A DNA stretch of 36,628 nucleotides, taken from assembly GCA_003564295.1 (NCBI GenBank), contig PXFI01000251.1:1-36628 (forward strand). Reading direction: 5' to 3'. A model generated the notes under the pieces. That model saw nothing but the letters and a program-made list of their open reading frames with translations, was not told where the DNA came from and did no database searches. The translations under genes and the position numbers were made by a program. This DNA is from Gemmatimonadota bacterium. GTDB taxonomy: Bacteria; Gemmatimonadota; Gemmatimonadetes; Longimicrobiales; Gaopeijiaceae. Below, piece by piece: positions 7,919 to 16,752 of the stretch. How positions within the stretch are numbered: position 1 is the stretch's first letter; the number at the start of each line of letters is the position of its first letter.

Positions 7919-10900
7919 TCAGTCGCCTCCGGACACAGCGGGGCCCAGAGCCCCGGAACCAGGAAGTTCACTCAAGGCCCCCAGGCCCGCCGCCAGGCGC
8001 ACCCGCTCCCCCCGTACCTCGAAGACGCGGTAGAGGACCGGCACCACGATGAGGGTCAGGAGGGTGGAGAGGATGAGCCCTCCGATGACGGGCACAGCCA
8101 GGGGCACCCGGAGCTCGGATCCCTCCCCCGGGATGAGGGCCAGGGGGAGGAGTCCCAGGACGGTGGTGATGGTGGACATGAGGATGGGGCGCAGGCGCAC
8201 CTCTCCCGCCTTCACCAGGGCTTCGTCCAGGGTGTACCCCTCCTCCCGGCGGAGCACGTTCACGAAATCCACCAGCACAATGGCGTTGTTCACCACGATC
8301 CCCACCAACATCACCATCCCCACCAGGGCCACCACCGAGATGGAGTTGCCCGTGAGCCATAGGGCCCCGATGGCCCCGGGAAGGGCCAGAGGCACCGAGG
8401 CCAGGATCACCCCGGGCTGGCGGAAGGACTCGAACTGGCTCGCCATGACCAGATACACCAGGAAGATGGCCAGGAGGAAGGCCAGCTGCATGGAGCGCAC
8501 CGACTCCTGGAGATCCCTGGACTGCCCCGCCACGGCGATGACCATGTCCTGGGGCGGGGAGATCCGGCTCATGGCAGCCTCTATGCGGGAAATGGCCCCC
8601 GCCAGGTCCGATCCGGTGGAGCGGGCCTCCACCAGAGCCACCCGGGACCGCCCTCGCCGGACGATCTCCGATGGCCCATCCTGGAACCCCAGGTCGGCCA
8701 CTGCAGCCAGGCCCACGCTCCCTCCCCCGGGGATCTCCAACCTCAGATTGGAGAGATCCTCCAGGGTGGCCCTCTGCTCCTCCCGAGCCCGGACCAGGAC
8801 CGTGAGGTCACGGTCCCGCTCCGTGAACTCCGTGGCCTGGGCCCCCCGGACCTTCGCCTGTAGGGCCTCGGCGGCGTCTCCCACGGTGAGGCCCTGCCGG
8901 GCCAGTCGCTCCCGGTCGAAGCGGATGGAGATCTCCGGCGTCCCCTGCCGGCGCTCCTCCTCCACCCCCACCACCCCGGGGACGGCGGCCAGCTGAGCCC
9001 GGACCTCCGACGCCACCTCCCCCAGGAGACGCAGGTCGAACCCCCGGACCTCCACCTCCACCGGAGCGTTCACGGTGAAGAGGCGGGGCCGGTCCACCCG
9101 GACCTGGAGCCCCGGGATGTCGGAGATCCGCTCCGTGAGGCGGACCGCCACCTGCTCCTCCCCACGGCCCAGCTCGTGGAGCCTCACGAGAAGGGTGGCG
9201 GCATGGCGTTCCCGCTCCCCGGTGCGACCAAGAGTGCCGGCCCCTCCCCTCACCCCCACGTTGGTGAAGACCTCCCGGACCTCCGGAAGCTCCAGGGCAA
9301 GGGCTTCCGCCTCCCGGGCGTGGGACTCCATGCGGGTCAGGCTGGTTCCGGGTGAGGCCTCCAACTCCACCACCAGCTCCCCCTGGGAGAGCTCCGGCAC
9401 CAGGGAGATCCCCACCCGGGTCAGGAGCACGGCGCCCGCCCCCAGGAACAGCCCGGCCCCTGCCAGGACCAGGACCGGACGACGCAGGAGCCCCCGGAGG
9501 AGCGGCGGATACGCCTCCCGTACCACCCCGTAGGCCCCATCGAAGGCACGAGCCACAGGCCCCAGGAGCGTGCCGCTCCCCGATCCGCCGGCCCGAAGGA
9601 CCCTGAGAGCCTTTCCACCCCCCCGGGCCAGGAGGCCTCCTACCATACCCACCTTTCCACCCTCCGGCGCCGCCTCTCCCCCTGCCGTCTCACCGGTCCT
9701 GGCCCGTACCCCTTCCCCCCTCGCCGCCAGCATGGGAATCAGCGTCAGGGCCACGACCAGGGAGGAAAGCAGGGCAAAGGACACGGTCCAGGCCTGATCG
9801 CCGAAAAGCTGTCCGGCGATCCCCTCCACGAACACGATGGGGAGGAACACCGCCACGCTGGTGAGGGTGGAGGCGATGACCGCCCGGGCCACCCGTTTGG
9901 TCCCGAAGCGGGCCGCCTCCGCCACGCCCTTCCCCCCTTCCCTCTCCCGGGCGATGGACTCCAGCACCACGATGGCGCTGTCCACCAGCATGCCGATCCC
10001 CAGGGCCAGTCCCCCCAGGGACATGATGTTCAGGCTGATGTTTCGGGAGAACATGAGAACGAAGGTGGCGATAACGGAGATGGGGATGGCCGTCACCACG
10101 ATGAGGGTGGTGGGAAGGTGCCGGAGGAAGAGGAGCAGGACGATCATGGCGAAGACGCCCCCCAGCACCGCCGCCGACCGCACGTCCCCCACGGCCCGCT
10201 CGATGAAGACGGCCTGGTCCGTTACCAGGGCCGTGGTCACCCCCTCCGGAAGCTCCCCCTCCAGGAGGGCGATCCGCTCCCGCACCACCCTGGAGAGGGC
10301 CACGATGTTGGCGTTGGACTCCCTGAGGACCGACACCTCCACCGCCTCGTTCCCATTCACCAGGGACACGGTCTCCCGCTCCTGGGCCCCCCTCCGGACC
10401 TGGGCCACGTCCCGCAGGAGGACCGTCTCGCCCCCGGCCGTTCCCACGACCACCGCAAGCATCTCGTTCACGTCGGTGAACTCGTTCACCGTCCGGACGA
10501 TGTACTGGGCGTCCCCCTCCTCCAGGATCCCTCCGGCCAGGTTGATGTTCTCGGCGGCCAGACGCCGGGCCACCTGGATGAAGGGAATGCCCAGGACGGC
10601 CAGGCGGCTTTCATCCACCTCCACCAGGATCTCCTCCTGGAGGCCTCCGGTGACGCGAACAGCCGCCACCCCCTCGATACCCTCCAGGGCCCGTCGCACC
10701 TGTTCCTCCGCCAACCAGCGAAGGGCGATGAGCTCCTGCCGGTCCGCCTCCAACCGTGGGTCCAGGGGACGCTCCGAGATGAGGGCGAAGCGGATGACGG
10801 GCTCCGAGGCCGGGTCGTAACGGGCGATGGTGGGGCGCCCCGCCCCGGGCGGCAGGTTGATGAGGTCCAGGCGCTCCCTCAGGTCCAGGGCGGCGAAATC

Positions 10901-11203
10901 CATGTCGGTCCCCCACCGGTACTGGAGGGTCACGTCGGACCGGCCGGGCCGGGAGCGAGAGGTGATCTGCTGCACCCCCTGTACCACCGAAACGGCTTCC
11001 TCGATGGGCCGTGAGATGAGGCTTTCCATCTCCCTGGGACCCACTCCCTGGTACTCCGTCTCGATGGAGATGGTGGGGAAGGACAGATCCGGGAGGAGAT
11101 CCACCTGGAGCCGGGAGTAGGACACGACTCCGAACACCATGACCGCGATGAAGGCCATGGACACCGCCACCGGGCGGGCCACGGAGAGGTCTACCAGCTT
11201 CAA
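7919..11203 (-). CDS. RND efflux pump inner-membrane subunit 1 (HAE1/AcrB superfamily)
   Basis: This 1094-residue pump subunit starts MKLVDLSVARPVAVSMAF at a TTG codon (11203) that overlaps the adaptor stop in the sequence TTGA, which implies translational coupling. Both six-helix halves and both periplasmic porter regions are present. TM4 carries GMLVDSAIVVLES, retaining D408 and having Ser409 in place of AcrB's second Asp. A Gly-rich cytoplasmic linker of about 80 residues (roughly 490-570) between the halves is longer than usual and accounts for the extra length over subunit 2. It shares clear superfamily features with the next gene but is a distinct paralogue, which argues for a heteromeric pump rather than a recent duplication. 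Antibiotics, bile-like compounds, lipids or metals are possible substrates; the sequence does not decide. Confidence 0.88.
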   Translation of the reverse strand: MKLVDLSVARPVAVSMAFIAVMVFGVVSYSRLQVDLLPDLSFPTISIETEYQGVGPREMESLISRPIEEAVSVVQGVQQITSRSRPGRSDVTLQYRWGTDMDFAALDLRERLDLINLPPGAGRPTIARYDPASEPVIRFALISERPLDPRLEADRQELIALRWLAEEQVRRALEGIEGVAAVRVTGGLQEEILVEVDESRLAVLGIPFIQVARRLAAENINLAGGILEEGDAQYIVRTVNEFTDVNEMLAVVVGTAGGETVLLRDVAQVRRGAQERETVSLVNGNEAVEVSVLRESNANIVALSRVVRERIALLEGELPEGVTTALVTDQAVFIERAVGDVRSAAVLGGVFAMIVLLLFLRHLPTTLIVVTAIPISVIATFVLMFSRNISLNIMSLGGLALGIGMLVDSAIVVLESIAREREGGKGVAEAARFGTKRVARAVIASTLTSVAVFLPIVFVEGIAGQLFGDQAWTVSFALLSSLVVALTLIPMLAARGEGVRARTGETAGGEAAPEGGKVGMVGGLLARGGGKALRVLRAGGSGSGTLLGPVARAFDGAYGVVREAYPPLLRGLLRRPVLVLAGAGLFLGAGAVLLTRVGISLVPELSQGELVVELEASPGTSLTRMESHAREAEALALELPEVREVFTNVGVRGGAGTLGRTGERERHAATLLVRLHELGRGEEQVAVRLTERISDIPGLQVRVDRPRLFTVNAPVEVEVRGFDLRLLGEVASEVRAQLAAVPGVVGVEEERRQGTPEISIRFDRERLARQGLTVGDAAEALQAKVRGAQATEFTERDRDLTVLVRAREEQRATLEDLSNLRLEIPGGGSVGLAAVADLGFQDGPSEIVRRGRSRVALVEARSTGSDLAGAISRIEAAMSRISPPQDMVIAVAGQSRDLQESVRSMQLAFLLAIFLVYLVMASQFESFRQPGVILASVPLALPGAIGALWLTGNSISVVALVGMVMLVGIVVNNAIVLVDFVNVLRREEGYTLDEALVKAGEVRLRPILMSTITTVLGLLPLALIPGEGSELRVPLAVPVIGGLILSTLLTLIVVPVLYRVFEVRGERVRLAAGLGALSELPGSGALGPAVSGGD

Positions 11204-12423
11204 TGGATCTCTCCCATGGACTCGCTGAGGTCTCCGGACGCCGGCGCCGCGATGTTAGTGGCCGGCATCCCTCCCCCCCCCGCCGTCACCGGCTCCCCGT
11301 CCAGCTGCATGAGGCGGACGGGAGTGAAGGGACGGAGGTTGTCCTGCCCCACCACCACCACCGTCTCCCCCGGGTTCAGGCCGTAGCGGATCTCCACCCG
11401 GTCGCCCCGGGAGTAGCCCAACCCCACTTCCCGCTCCATGGCCTGCCCGTCGTTCACAAGGAAGACCCTGGGGGCCGCCCCGTCCACCAGCACCGCCGTC
11501 CGGGGCAGGGTGATCCGCTCCGACAACATCTCCACCACCACATCCACGTTCACGAACTGCCCCGGGAGCAGGCTTGACTCCCCCGAGCGGGCCGGCACGG
11601 TCACGGTCACCTGAACAGTGCCGCTGGCGGCGTCCACCACCGGCCGGATGCGCTCCACTGCGCCCTGGGCCACCGGAGCCGCCCCCTCCTGGAGGATGAT
11701 GCGGGCCACCTGGCCCACCTGGACCCGATGGGCTTCGCGCTCCGGGATGGCCAGCTGGGCCTGAAGGCGGTCCAGGTCCGCCAGCCCGAAGGCCGGCGAC
11801 GCCGTGTTCACCTGCTGTCCCCGCTCGATGTAGCGGTGGGTCACGGTCCCGGCGATGGGGGCCCGGATCTGGGCGTTCTCCACCCTGAGGCGGGCCAAGC
11901 CCACGTCCGCCTCCGCCACCCGGGCTTCGGAGGACAGGCGCTCCACCTCCTGGGCCGACACCAGCTCCAGTTCCTGGAGGGCTCGGGCCCGCTCCACGGC
12001 GTCCAGGGCCGACGACGCCCTGGCATCCGCCTGCTGGAGCTGGAGTCTCCACTCGGCGTCGTCCAGCCGGGCCAGAACCTGACCCTCACGCACCCGGTCC
12101 CCCTCCTCCACCAGGATGGCAGCCACGATCCCCGCCTGCTTGGGGATCACCTCAACCTGCTCCCGGGCCCGCAGGTTCGTGGAGGCCCGGAGCGTCACCT
12201 CCATGTCCCCTGGCTGGGCCACGATCGCCGAGACGGGCGTGGGTCGAGCTGCGGCTCCCCCCGGTCCTCCACCCACCCCGGGAGGTCCGCCCGGGCGACC
12301 TCCCGGCCCCCCGGCGGCCTCGTCATCGTCTGCGCCGCAGGCCGACAGAGCCAGGAGGGCTACCGTCATCAGGGTGGCCATGCCGCCCCGGCTGGCTGGG
12401 GCTCTGCTCATCCGTCTGTGCAT
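11200..12423 (-). CDS. RND periplasmic adaptor (membrane fusion) lipoprotein
   Basis: HlyD/AcrA-family adaptor that bridges the RND pump and the TolC-like channel. I chose ATG 12423 because GAGGA lies eight bases upstream; the frame extends to a GTG at 12462 directly abutting the preceding stop codon, which is the alternative start. A lipoprotein signal ends in the lipobox LSAC (Cys29 from 12423), followed by a long Gly/Pro-rich linker. The barrel-sandwich halves (EQVEVIPKQAGIVAAILVEE and QIRAPIAGTVTHRYIERG) flank an alpha-helical hairpin rich in Ala, Glu and Arg. Beta-barrel and membrane-proximal domains follow (LPGQFVNVDV, LPRTAVLVDG, LNPGETVVVVGQDNL). The 4-base overlap with the first RND gene supports stoichiometric co-expression. 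Confidence 0.9.
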   Translation of the reverse strand: MHRRMSRAPASRGGMATLMTVALLALSACGADDDEAAGGPGGRPGGPPGVGGGPGGAAARPTPVSAIVAQPGDMEVTLRASTNLRAREQVEVIPKQAGIVAAILVEEGDRVREGQVLARLDDAEWRLQLQQADARASSALDAVERARALQELELVSAQEVERLSSEARVAEADVGLARLRVENAQIRAPIAGTVTHRYIERGQQVNTASPAFGLADLDRLQAQLAIPEREAHRVQVGQVARIILQEGAAPVAQGAVERIRPVVDAASGTVQVTVTVPARSGESSLLPGQFVNVDVVVEMLSERITLPRTAVLVDGAAPRVFLVNDGQAMEREVGLGYSRGDRVEIRYGLNPGETVVVVGQDNLRPFTPVRLMQLDGEPVTAGGGGMPATNIAAPASGDLSESMGEIH

Positions 12424-12462
12424 TTTTCGGGTCCTCGTATTGTCAACTCGGCGTTTCATCAC

Positions 12463-13986
12463 CTACCGCAACGCACCACCCACCAGCGACTCCAGGGCCG
12501 CCATGGACTTGTGGAAGTCGTAGAGGGCGTTGATCTCGTCCCGCTCGGCCTGGGACAGGTTCGCCTGGGCGTCCGCCACCTCCAGAGAGGAGGCCAGCCC
12601 CAACCGGAACCGCTCCTGGGCCATGCGGAGCTCCTCCGTGGCGGTGGCCCTGATCCGCTCCTGGAGCTCCACGATCCGCCGGGCCGTCTCAACGAAGCGC
12701 ACCGCGGTCCCCACCTCCGAGCGGAGCCGCAACTCCTCCGCCCTCACCTGTTCCCGGGCGTTGGACGTGGCCACCCGAGCCTCCTCCACCGCCTGCCGCC
12801 TGGAGAACCCGGTGAACAGGGGGAGGGAAAATGACAGGGACATGCTCAGGGGCTGGCGCCGGTAACCGAAGGGGAAGCCTGAGTTCCTCTCCTCGATCCC
12901 GCTCCGGATGGCCGCCTCCACACCGGGGTCCGCCGGATCCAGGCCAGCGCAGTTACGGGGATCGTCTCCAAGGAGGTCCCGGATACGGTTGTCCTGCAGG
13001 CAGCTCTCATAGCGCCCTGCCTGGCTGGTCAGCTCCTGGGCGATGAGTGGGTTCAGGTTGCCGGCCTGAAATATTGAACCGCTCACACCGGCCGACAGGG
13101 AAAAGCTGGGCAGATACCGGGTCTGGGCCTGCCGGACCCCCACCTCCGTTGCCTCCACGGAGAGCCTGGAGGCCCGGAGCACCGGGTTGGTATCCATGGC
13201 CTGGGCCAGGAGGGCATCTACGTCCAGGGCCGGATCGAAAAGCTCGAACTCCGTCACCAGACGCACGTCCTCTTGGAGAGCCACACCCAGGAGCCTGGCC
13301 AGGCCCAGCCGGGTCGCCATGGCCTGGTTCTGGCTCTGCACCAGCTGCACCTCCGCCTGGCCCTCCTGCACCTCTGCCCTGCGGATGTCCAGAGGCGTCC
13401 CTACCCCCACCTGCACCTGAGCCCTGGCCTGGAGAACGTTCAACCGGGTCCGCGCCAGGGCCGTCTCGGCCTGCCGCACCTGGGCGTCGGCCTGGAGGAC
13501 CGACAGGTACGCCTCCGTTACCTGAGCCCGGAGCCCCACGGCGGCCCCGTCCACCCGGGCCTCGGCCGCCCTGGCCTGGGCCCGGGCCTGGCTGGGCCGA
13601 AGCAGGGAGGTCCCATTCATGGAGTAGGAGAGGGAGAGGCCGTAGGAGGAGCTGTAGAAGTCCGGCTGAGTGCCCAGGGCCACCGAGCCCACCCGCCGCT
13701 CCCCCGAGGCCTGGTAGCCGTACGAGTTGGAGACACTGGCTGAAGGAAGCAGGTCACCCCGGGCCCCCCGGACCTGGAGATCCGCTGTCTGAATCTGGGT
13801 CTCTTGCACCCGGAAGTCCGGGTTGTGCTCCCTGGCCAGACCCAGCGCCTGCTCCAGGGAGAGCTCGCCGGGTCCCTCCGGAATGCCCCCCCTTCCTTCC
13901 TGGGCCTCAACCGGGGCAGCGCTAACTACGTTGGCTGCCAGGGCTGCGGCCAGTACCAGCGCCCTGCCGGATTCGGATCTGATCAT
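12463..13986 (-). CDS. TolC-like outer-membrane efflux channel
   Basis: First gene of the efflux operon, encoding the outer-membrane exit duct. ATG 13986 is preferred; a GTG just upstream (13989) sits eight bases from AGGAG and may be the actual start. The N-terminus is a clear signal peptide ending near SAAPVEAQ. Two OEP repeats with long amphipathic helices follow (LSLEQALGLAREHNPDF, then a second after residue ~270). An insertion in the second half contains two Cys about 17 residues apart (SCLQDNRIRDLLGDDPRNC) and many charged residues; it may be a disulfide-bonded extracellular loop. The end helix AQANLSQAERDEINALYDFH is typical of the family. The frame is open about 58 codons further upstream, but that segment looks non-coding. 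Confidence 0.88.
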   Translation of the reverse strand: MIRSESGRALVLAAALAANVVSAAPVEAQEGRGGIPEGPGELSLEQALGLAREHNPDFRVQETQIQTADLQVRGARGDLLPSASVSNSYGYQASGERRVGSVALGTQPDFYSSSYGLSLSYSMNGTSLLRPSQARAQARAAEARVDGAAVGLRAQVTEAYLSVLQADAQVRQAETALARTRLNVLQARAQVQVGVGTPLDIRRAEVQEGQAEVQLVQSQNQAMATRLGLARLLGVALQEDVRLVTEFELFDPALDVDALLAQAMDTNPVLRASRLSVEATEVGVRQAQTRYLPSFSLSAGVSGSIFQAGNLNPLIAQELTSQAGRYESCLQDNRIRDLLGDDPRNCAGLDPADPGVEAAIRSGIEERNSGFPFGYRRQPLSMSLSFSLPLFTGFSRRQAVEEARVATSNAREQVRAEELRLRSEVGTAVRFVETARRIVELQERIRATATEELRMAQERFRLGLASSLEVADAQANLSQAERDEINALYDFHKSMAALESLVGGALR

Positions 13987-14055
13987 CACAATGACTTGCT
14001 CCTGGGCTCCGAGAAACTCCGGGCCCGCGTCAGAATATGTCCGGTTTAAATCGAA

Positions 14056-14073
14056 GGCCGGCTCTCGCCGGCC
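14056..14073. other. Perfect 7-bp hairpin in the leader of the efflux operon
   Basis: Arms 14056-14062 and 14067-14073 (GGCCGGC/GCCGGCC) enclose a 4-base loop, about 70 bases upstream of the tolC-like start on the minus strand. There is no T-tract. It lies between the mscS stop and the efflux operon and could be a weak terminator of the upstream unit or a 5'-UTR structure. I could not find a convincing -35/-10 pair for the efflux operon in 13990-14241. Confidence 0.4.
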
Positions 14074-14198
14074 CTCCTCTTCACCCCTGATGCTCCCGGC
14101 AACCTGAAGAGAAAACTTCAAGCGTAAATAACTCTCCAGCCTACCCTGTTCTGGCTGCAAGGTTTCCGGGAAGAGGGGGGATGATGCCAGACGACTCG

Positions 14199-14284
14199 CA
14201 AGCCTACCGGGCCGTCAACTTCTCAGCCACCTCAGGCCCCTTCAAGCCTCCCGGGCCATCAACTTCTCGGTCACCTCCGGCCCG
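14199..14284. repeat. 44-bp tandem duplication of the mscS 3' end
   Basis: The last ~40 bp of the MscS gene (14243-14284) are repeated directly downstream of its stop codon (14199-14240) with about six mismatches. The period of 44 bp is not a multiple of three, so the copy does not extend the reading frame in register. It appears to be an old slippage duplication. Confidence 0.75.
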
Positions 14285-15342
14285 CCACCCTTCGCCAGGA
14301 AGAGCGTCTGGGTGGGATAGGCAAACTCGATCCCTTCCTCCTGGAAGCGCTCGTGGATCCAGAGGTTGATGGCCTGCTGGCAGTCCATATAGAGAGTGAA
14401 GTCGGGACCCAGGACGTGGTAGACGGTCTCGAAGGTGAGAGCGAAGTCCCCATAGGCCTGGAAGTGGGCCCGGTCGAAGCGCACCTGCTCCCCCAGGCTC
14501 TCCACGGCTTCCCGAAGGATTACGGGGATCATCTCGATCTTCCCCCGGGGCGTCTGGTAGGTCACGCCGATCTTGAACACCACCCGCCTCTGGAACATCC
14601 GTCCGAAGTTCCGGATGCGGCTGTTCAGGAGGTCCGCGTTGGAGAAGACCAGCTGCTCGCCCGAAAGGCTCCGGACCCGGGTCGTCTTCAGGCCTATGTC
14701 CTCCACGGATCCCAGGTGCTCCCCCACGATGAGGAAGTCCCCCAGGACGAAGGGCTTGTCCAGGACGATGGAGAGGGAGGCGAAGAGGTCCCCCAGGATG
14801 TTCTGGGCCGCCAGGGCCACCGCGACGCCACCGATTCCCAGACCCGCCACCAGAGCCGTGACGTCCACCCCGATGTTGTCCAGGGAGAGGAGAACCACAA
14901 GGGACCACAATCCCAGCCACATGACCAGGGACAGGGCACGCATGGACATGACCGCAGCGACGTCGTCCGCCCGACTTTTCCGGTAGGCCTCCATCCACCC
15001 GGAAATCCCCCCAGCCATCCAGAAGCCGACCTGCAGGAAGAGGGCAATGGTGGCAGCGCTGGCCAGGACGCTCGTCACAACGGCAGGAAGGGTCAGGGCA
15101 GCGGCGCCGGCGAAAACGGCGAAGACCAGAAGGACGATTCCCTTGGTGCGTTGGAGGGCCGAGGTGATGATGTCCTCCCACTCTGGCTTGGCGCTCCTTA
15201 CCAGGCGGGAGATCCTTCCGACCAGCAGGAACGCCGCCACCCGGAGGACCAGGAAGGTGATGATGGTGATGCCCAGGGCCATGACCCAGGCCTGGAGGGT
15301 GTTTCCGAAGAATGTACTCTGCAGATAGGTCATGGGTCTCAT
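14242..15342 (-). CDS. MscS-family small-conductance mechanosensitive channel
   Basis: Predicted inner-membrane channel that opens on membrane tension and releases solutes after hypo-osmotic shock. The 366-residue protein has about four hydrophobic segments before the pore helix, one or two more than E. coli MscS. The pore-lining region around residues 155-200 has the Gly/Ala pattern ALVAGLGIGGVAVALAAQN, followed by LGDLFASLSIVLDKPFVLGD. The beta domain (VGEHLGSVEDIGLKTTRVRS) and a C-terminal alpha/beta domain complete the fold. ATG 15342 is used; ATG 15333, three codons on, is equally possible, and neither has a strong ribosome binding site. The gene follows the PrsW-like gene on the same strand but is separated from it by a 156-bp interval largely made of a 52-bp repeat. 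Confidence 0.9.
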   Translation of the reverse strand: MRPMTYLQSTFFGNTLQAWVMALGITIITFLVLRVAAFLLVGRISRLVRSAKPEWEDIITSALQRTKGIVLLVFAVFAGAAALTLPAVVTSVLASAATIALFLQVGFWMAGGISGWMEAYRKSRADDVAAVMSMRALSLVMWLGLWSLVVLLSLDNIGVDVTALVAGLGIGGVAVALAAQNILGDLFASLSIVLDKPFVLGDFLIVGEHLGSVEDIGLKTTRVRSLSGEQLVFSNADLLNSRIRNFGRMFQRRVVFKIGVTYQTPRGKIEMIPVILREAVESLGEQVRFDRAHFQAYGDFALTFETVYHVLGPDFTLYMDCQQAINLWIHERFQEEGIEFAYPTQTLFLAKGGGPEVTEKLMAREA

Positions 15343-15425
15343 GGGTTCGAGGGGCGTCTTGGCCTCCTGGACCTGCCTGGCCTACACCGTCCCCACCATC
15401 CGGTTCTCCCTCATCGCCAGCGCCC

Positions 15426-15547
15426 GGTCCGGGTGAGGCCACAGCCTCAACCGGGCCGACGAAACACCACCTGTGCCGGTCCGGGTGAGGCCGCCGCCTC
15501 AACCGGGCCGACGAAACACCACCTGCGCCGGTCCGGGTGAGGCCGCC
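15426..15547. repeat. 52-bp tandem repeat, about 2.3 copies, over the prsW-like 3' end
   Basis: Units 15426-15477 and 15478-15529 agree at 49 of 52 positions, and a third partial unit starts at 15530 inside the PrsW-like gene. The gene's stop codon (15499-15501) lies in the middle unit, so the end of the coding sequence plus its stop has been copied downstream. The high identity indicates a fairly recent event or conversion between copies. Confidence 0.85.
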
Positions 15548-16254
15548 ACCGACTGCCGGTTGAAGCGCAAGAAGAGGAGGAGCATCAGCACGAAGACCCC
15601 ATAGAACCAAATCTGGGCCTGCCCGAGGGTCACCACTCCCACCTGGGCCAGGAGGGCACCCAGGTTCGCCAGTGTGTGCAGACCCACGGCGGACAGGAAC
15701 CCGGCTATCCACCCATACCTCCCCTTCACGGCGAGCACCAGCAGGACACCCGTCATGATGCCGTGGGCGCAGGTGCCCGCCAATCGCTCCGCCAGGAACC
15801 CGGTGAACATCCACACCGGGTACTCGGCCAGGGCCGCCGACGCGGAGAGCCGCCACCCCACATATCCGATCTCTCCCAACCCGAACCCGGCGCCCAGATA
15901 GACGCCCAGCCAGAGGGCCGCCCCCTGCCCCACCAGACGCCTCCGCAAGCCAGGGAGCGCAACCGGCGCTACCTTCACCGCCTCCTCCGCAAGGGGGGAG
16001 AGAAGGAGCCGGAATGCCAGGAACCAGACGGGGGCGGAGGCAAGGGCCTCCTCCGGGGATATTCCGGCAAAGGACGCCACACCCCGGTACACAGGCCCCT
16101 TCATTCCCAGGTTTACCACCAGGCTCAAAGGCAGTCCCAGGATAGCGACCCACGCCAGCTTCCGGTGGGGACCCGCCATATGGTGGAAGAGGGAAAACCA
16201 GAAGGCCACCGACAGGGCCCCTGTGATGACCGCGGCCCACAGCACCGGATGCAC
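15499..16254 (-). CDS. PrsW-like (M82) intramembrane metalloprotease
   Basis: A 251-residue polytopic membrane protein. The start is GTG 16254, eight bases after AGGAG and three bases past the stop of the PH-domain gene; the frame is open much further upstream but only as the shadow of that gene. About seven hydrophobic segments are visible. Motifs fit the PrsW family: PLAEEAVKV (E90, E91, K94), a second Glu in GLGEIGY (E128), and His residues in CAHGIMTG (H164) and GLHTLANL (H193). PrsW in Bacillus subtilis performs site-1 cleavage of an anti-sigma factor, but many homologues have unknown substrates and no anti-sigma gene is adjacent here. The tight junction with the PH-domain gene suggests co-function. 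A CPBP/CAAX-type protease is the main alternative. Confidence 0.7.
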   Translation of the reverse strand: MHPVLWAAVITGALSVAFWFSLFHHMAGPHRKLAWVAILGLPLSLVVNLGMKGPVYRGVASFAGISPEEALASAPVWFLAFRLLLSPLAEEAVKVAPVALPGLRRRLVGQGAALWLGVYLGAGFGLGEIGYVGWRLSASAALAEYPVWMFTGFLAERLAGTCAHGIMTGVLLVLAVKGRYGWIAGFLSAVGLHTLANLGALLAQVGVVTLGQAQIWFYGVFVLMLLLFLRFNRQSVAASPGPAQVVFRRPG

Positions 16255-16256
16255 CG

Positions 16257-16736
16257 TCACGACTCCTGCAGACGACCGGACAGCTCCTCCAGGAAGCCCT
16301 CCATGTTCCCAGGAGTGATCCCGTACTTCCTTCGAACGGTGGTGACCAGCAGGATGTCCTTCAGGGCCCGGGTGGCACACATCATCACCACCCCCTCGTC
16401 CGCGTAAGGCACCCACAAGAGGGCGAATCCGGGTCCCCGAACGCTGGAGATGGGGTTCAGGACCAGGTCCTGCCGGGCTACCTCCAGGATCTCGCCATAG
16501 GGCAGGGTGAACCGGAACGGCCCACAACGGGCCATCAGGGCCTGGCTCCCCAGTTCGTACCGCATCCCCGGAAGCCAGAGGGCCAGAAGGAGAGAGAACA
16601 GGGCAAAAGGGAGGAAGACCAGGGCGAGCCACCAGACGCCGATGAGCCAGGCCATCACCACCAGTCCGAGGATGACCAGGGTCATGCCCAGAATCCAGTA
16701 GCTCCCTCTCGACGATGCCGCAGGAAAGACGTTCAC
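16257..16736 (-). CDS. Membrane protein with bacterial PH domain (bPH_4/DUF1200 type)
   Basis: A 159-residue protein beginning at GTG 16736 with AGGAG seven bases upstream. Two hydrophobic helices (about residues 14-55) form an N-terminal membrane anchor. From residue ~58 the sequence matches the bPH_4 pattern: RYELGSQALMARCGPFRFTL, then LPYGEILEV and a C-terminal GNMEGFLEEL helix. Such bacterial PH-like domains are found in small membrane proteins of mostly unknown role, sometimes linked to envelope stress or bacteriocin immunity (SunI-like). The gene directly precedes the PrsW-like protease, and a candidate 27-codon ORF lies 16 bases upstream, giving a compact three-part unit. Function is not assigned beyond a membrane-anchored PH-like module. 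Confidence 0.75.
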   Translation of the reverse strand: MNVFPAASSRGSYWILGMTLVILGLVVMAWLIGVWWLALVFLPFALFSLLLALWLPGMRYELGSQALMARCGPFRFTLPYGEILEVARQDLVLNPISSVRGPGFALLWVPYADEGVVMMCATRALKDILLVTTVRRKYGITPGNMEGFLEELSGRLQES

Positions 16737-16752
16737 GAATCGGCTCCTGGTC

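Noticed and set aside
14204-16240. 678-codon minus-strand open frame
   Set aside because: It overlaps MscS and the PrsW-like gene in the wrong frame and is Gly/Pro/Arg-rich with no family features; the real proteins are in the other frame.
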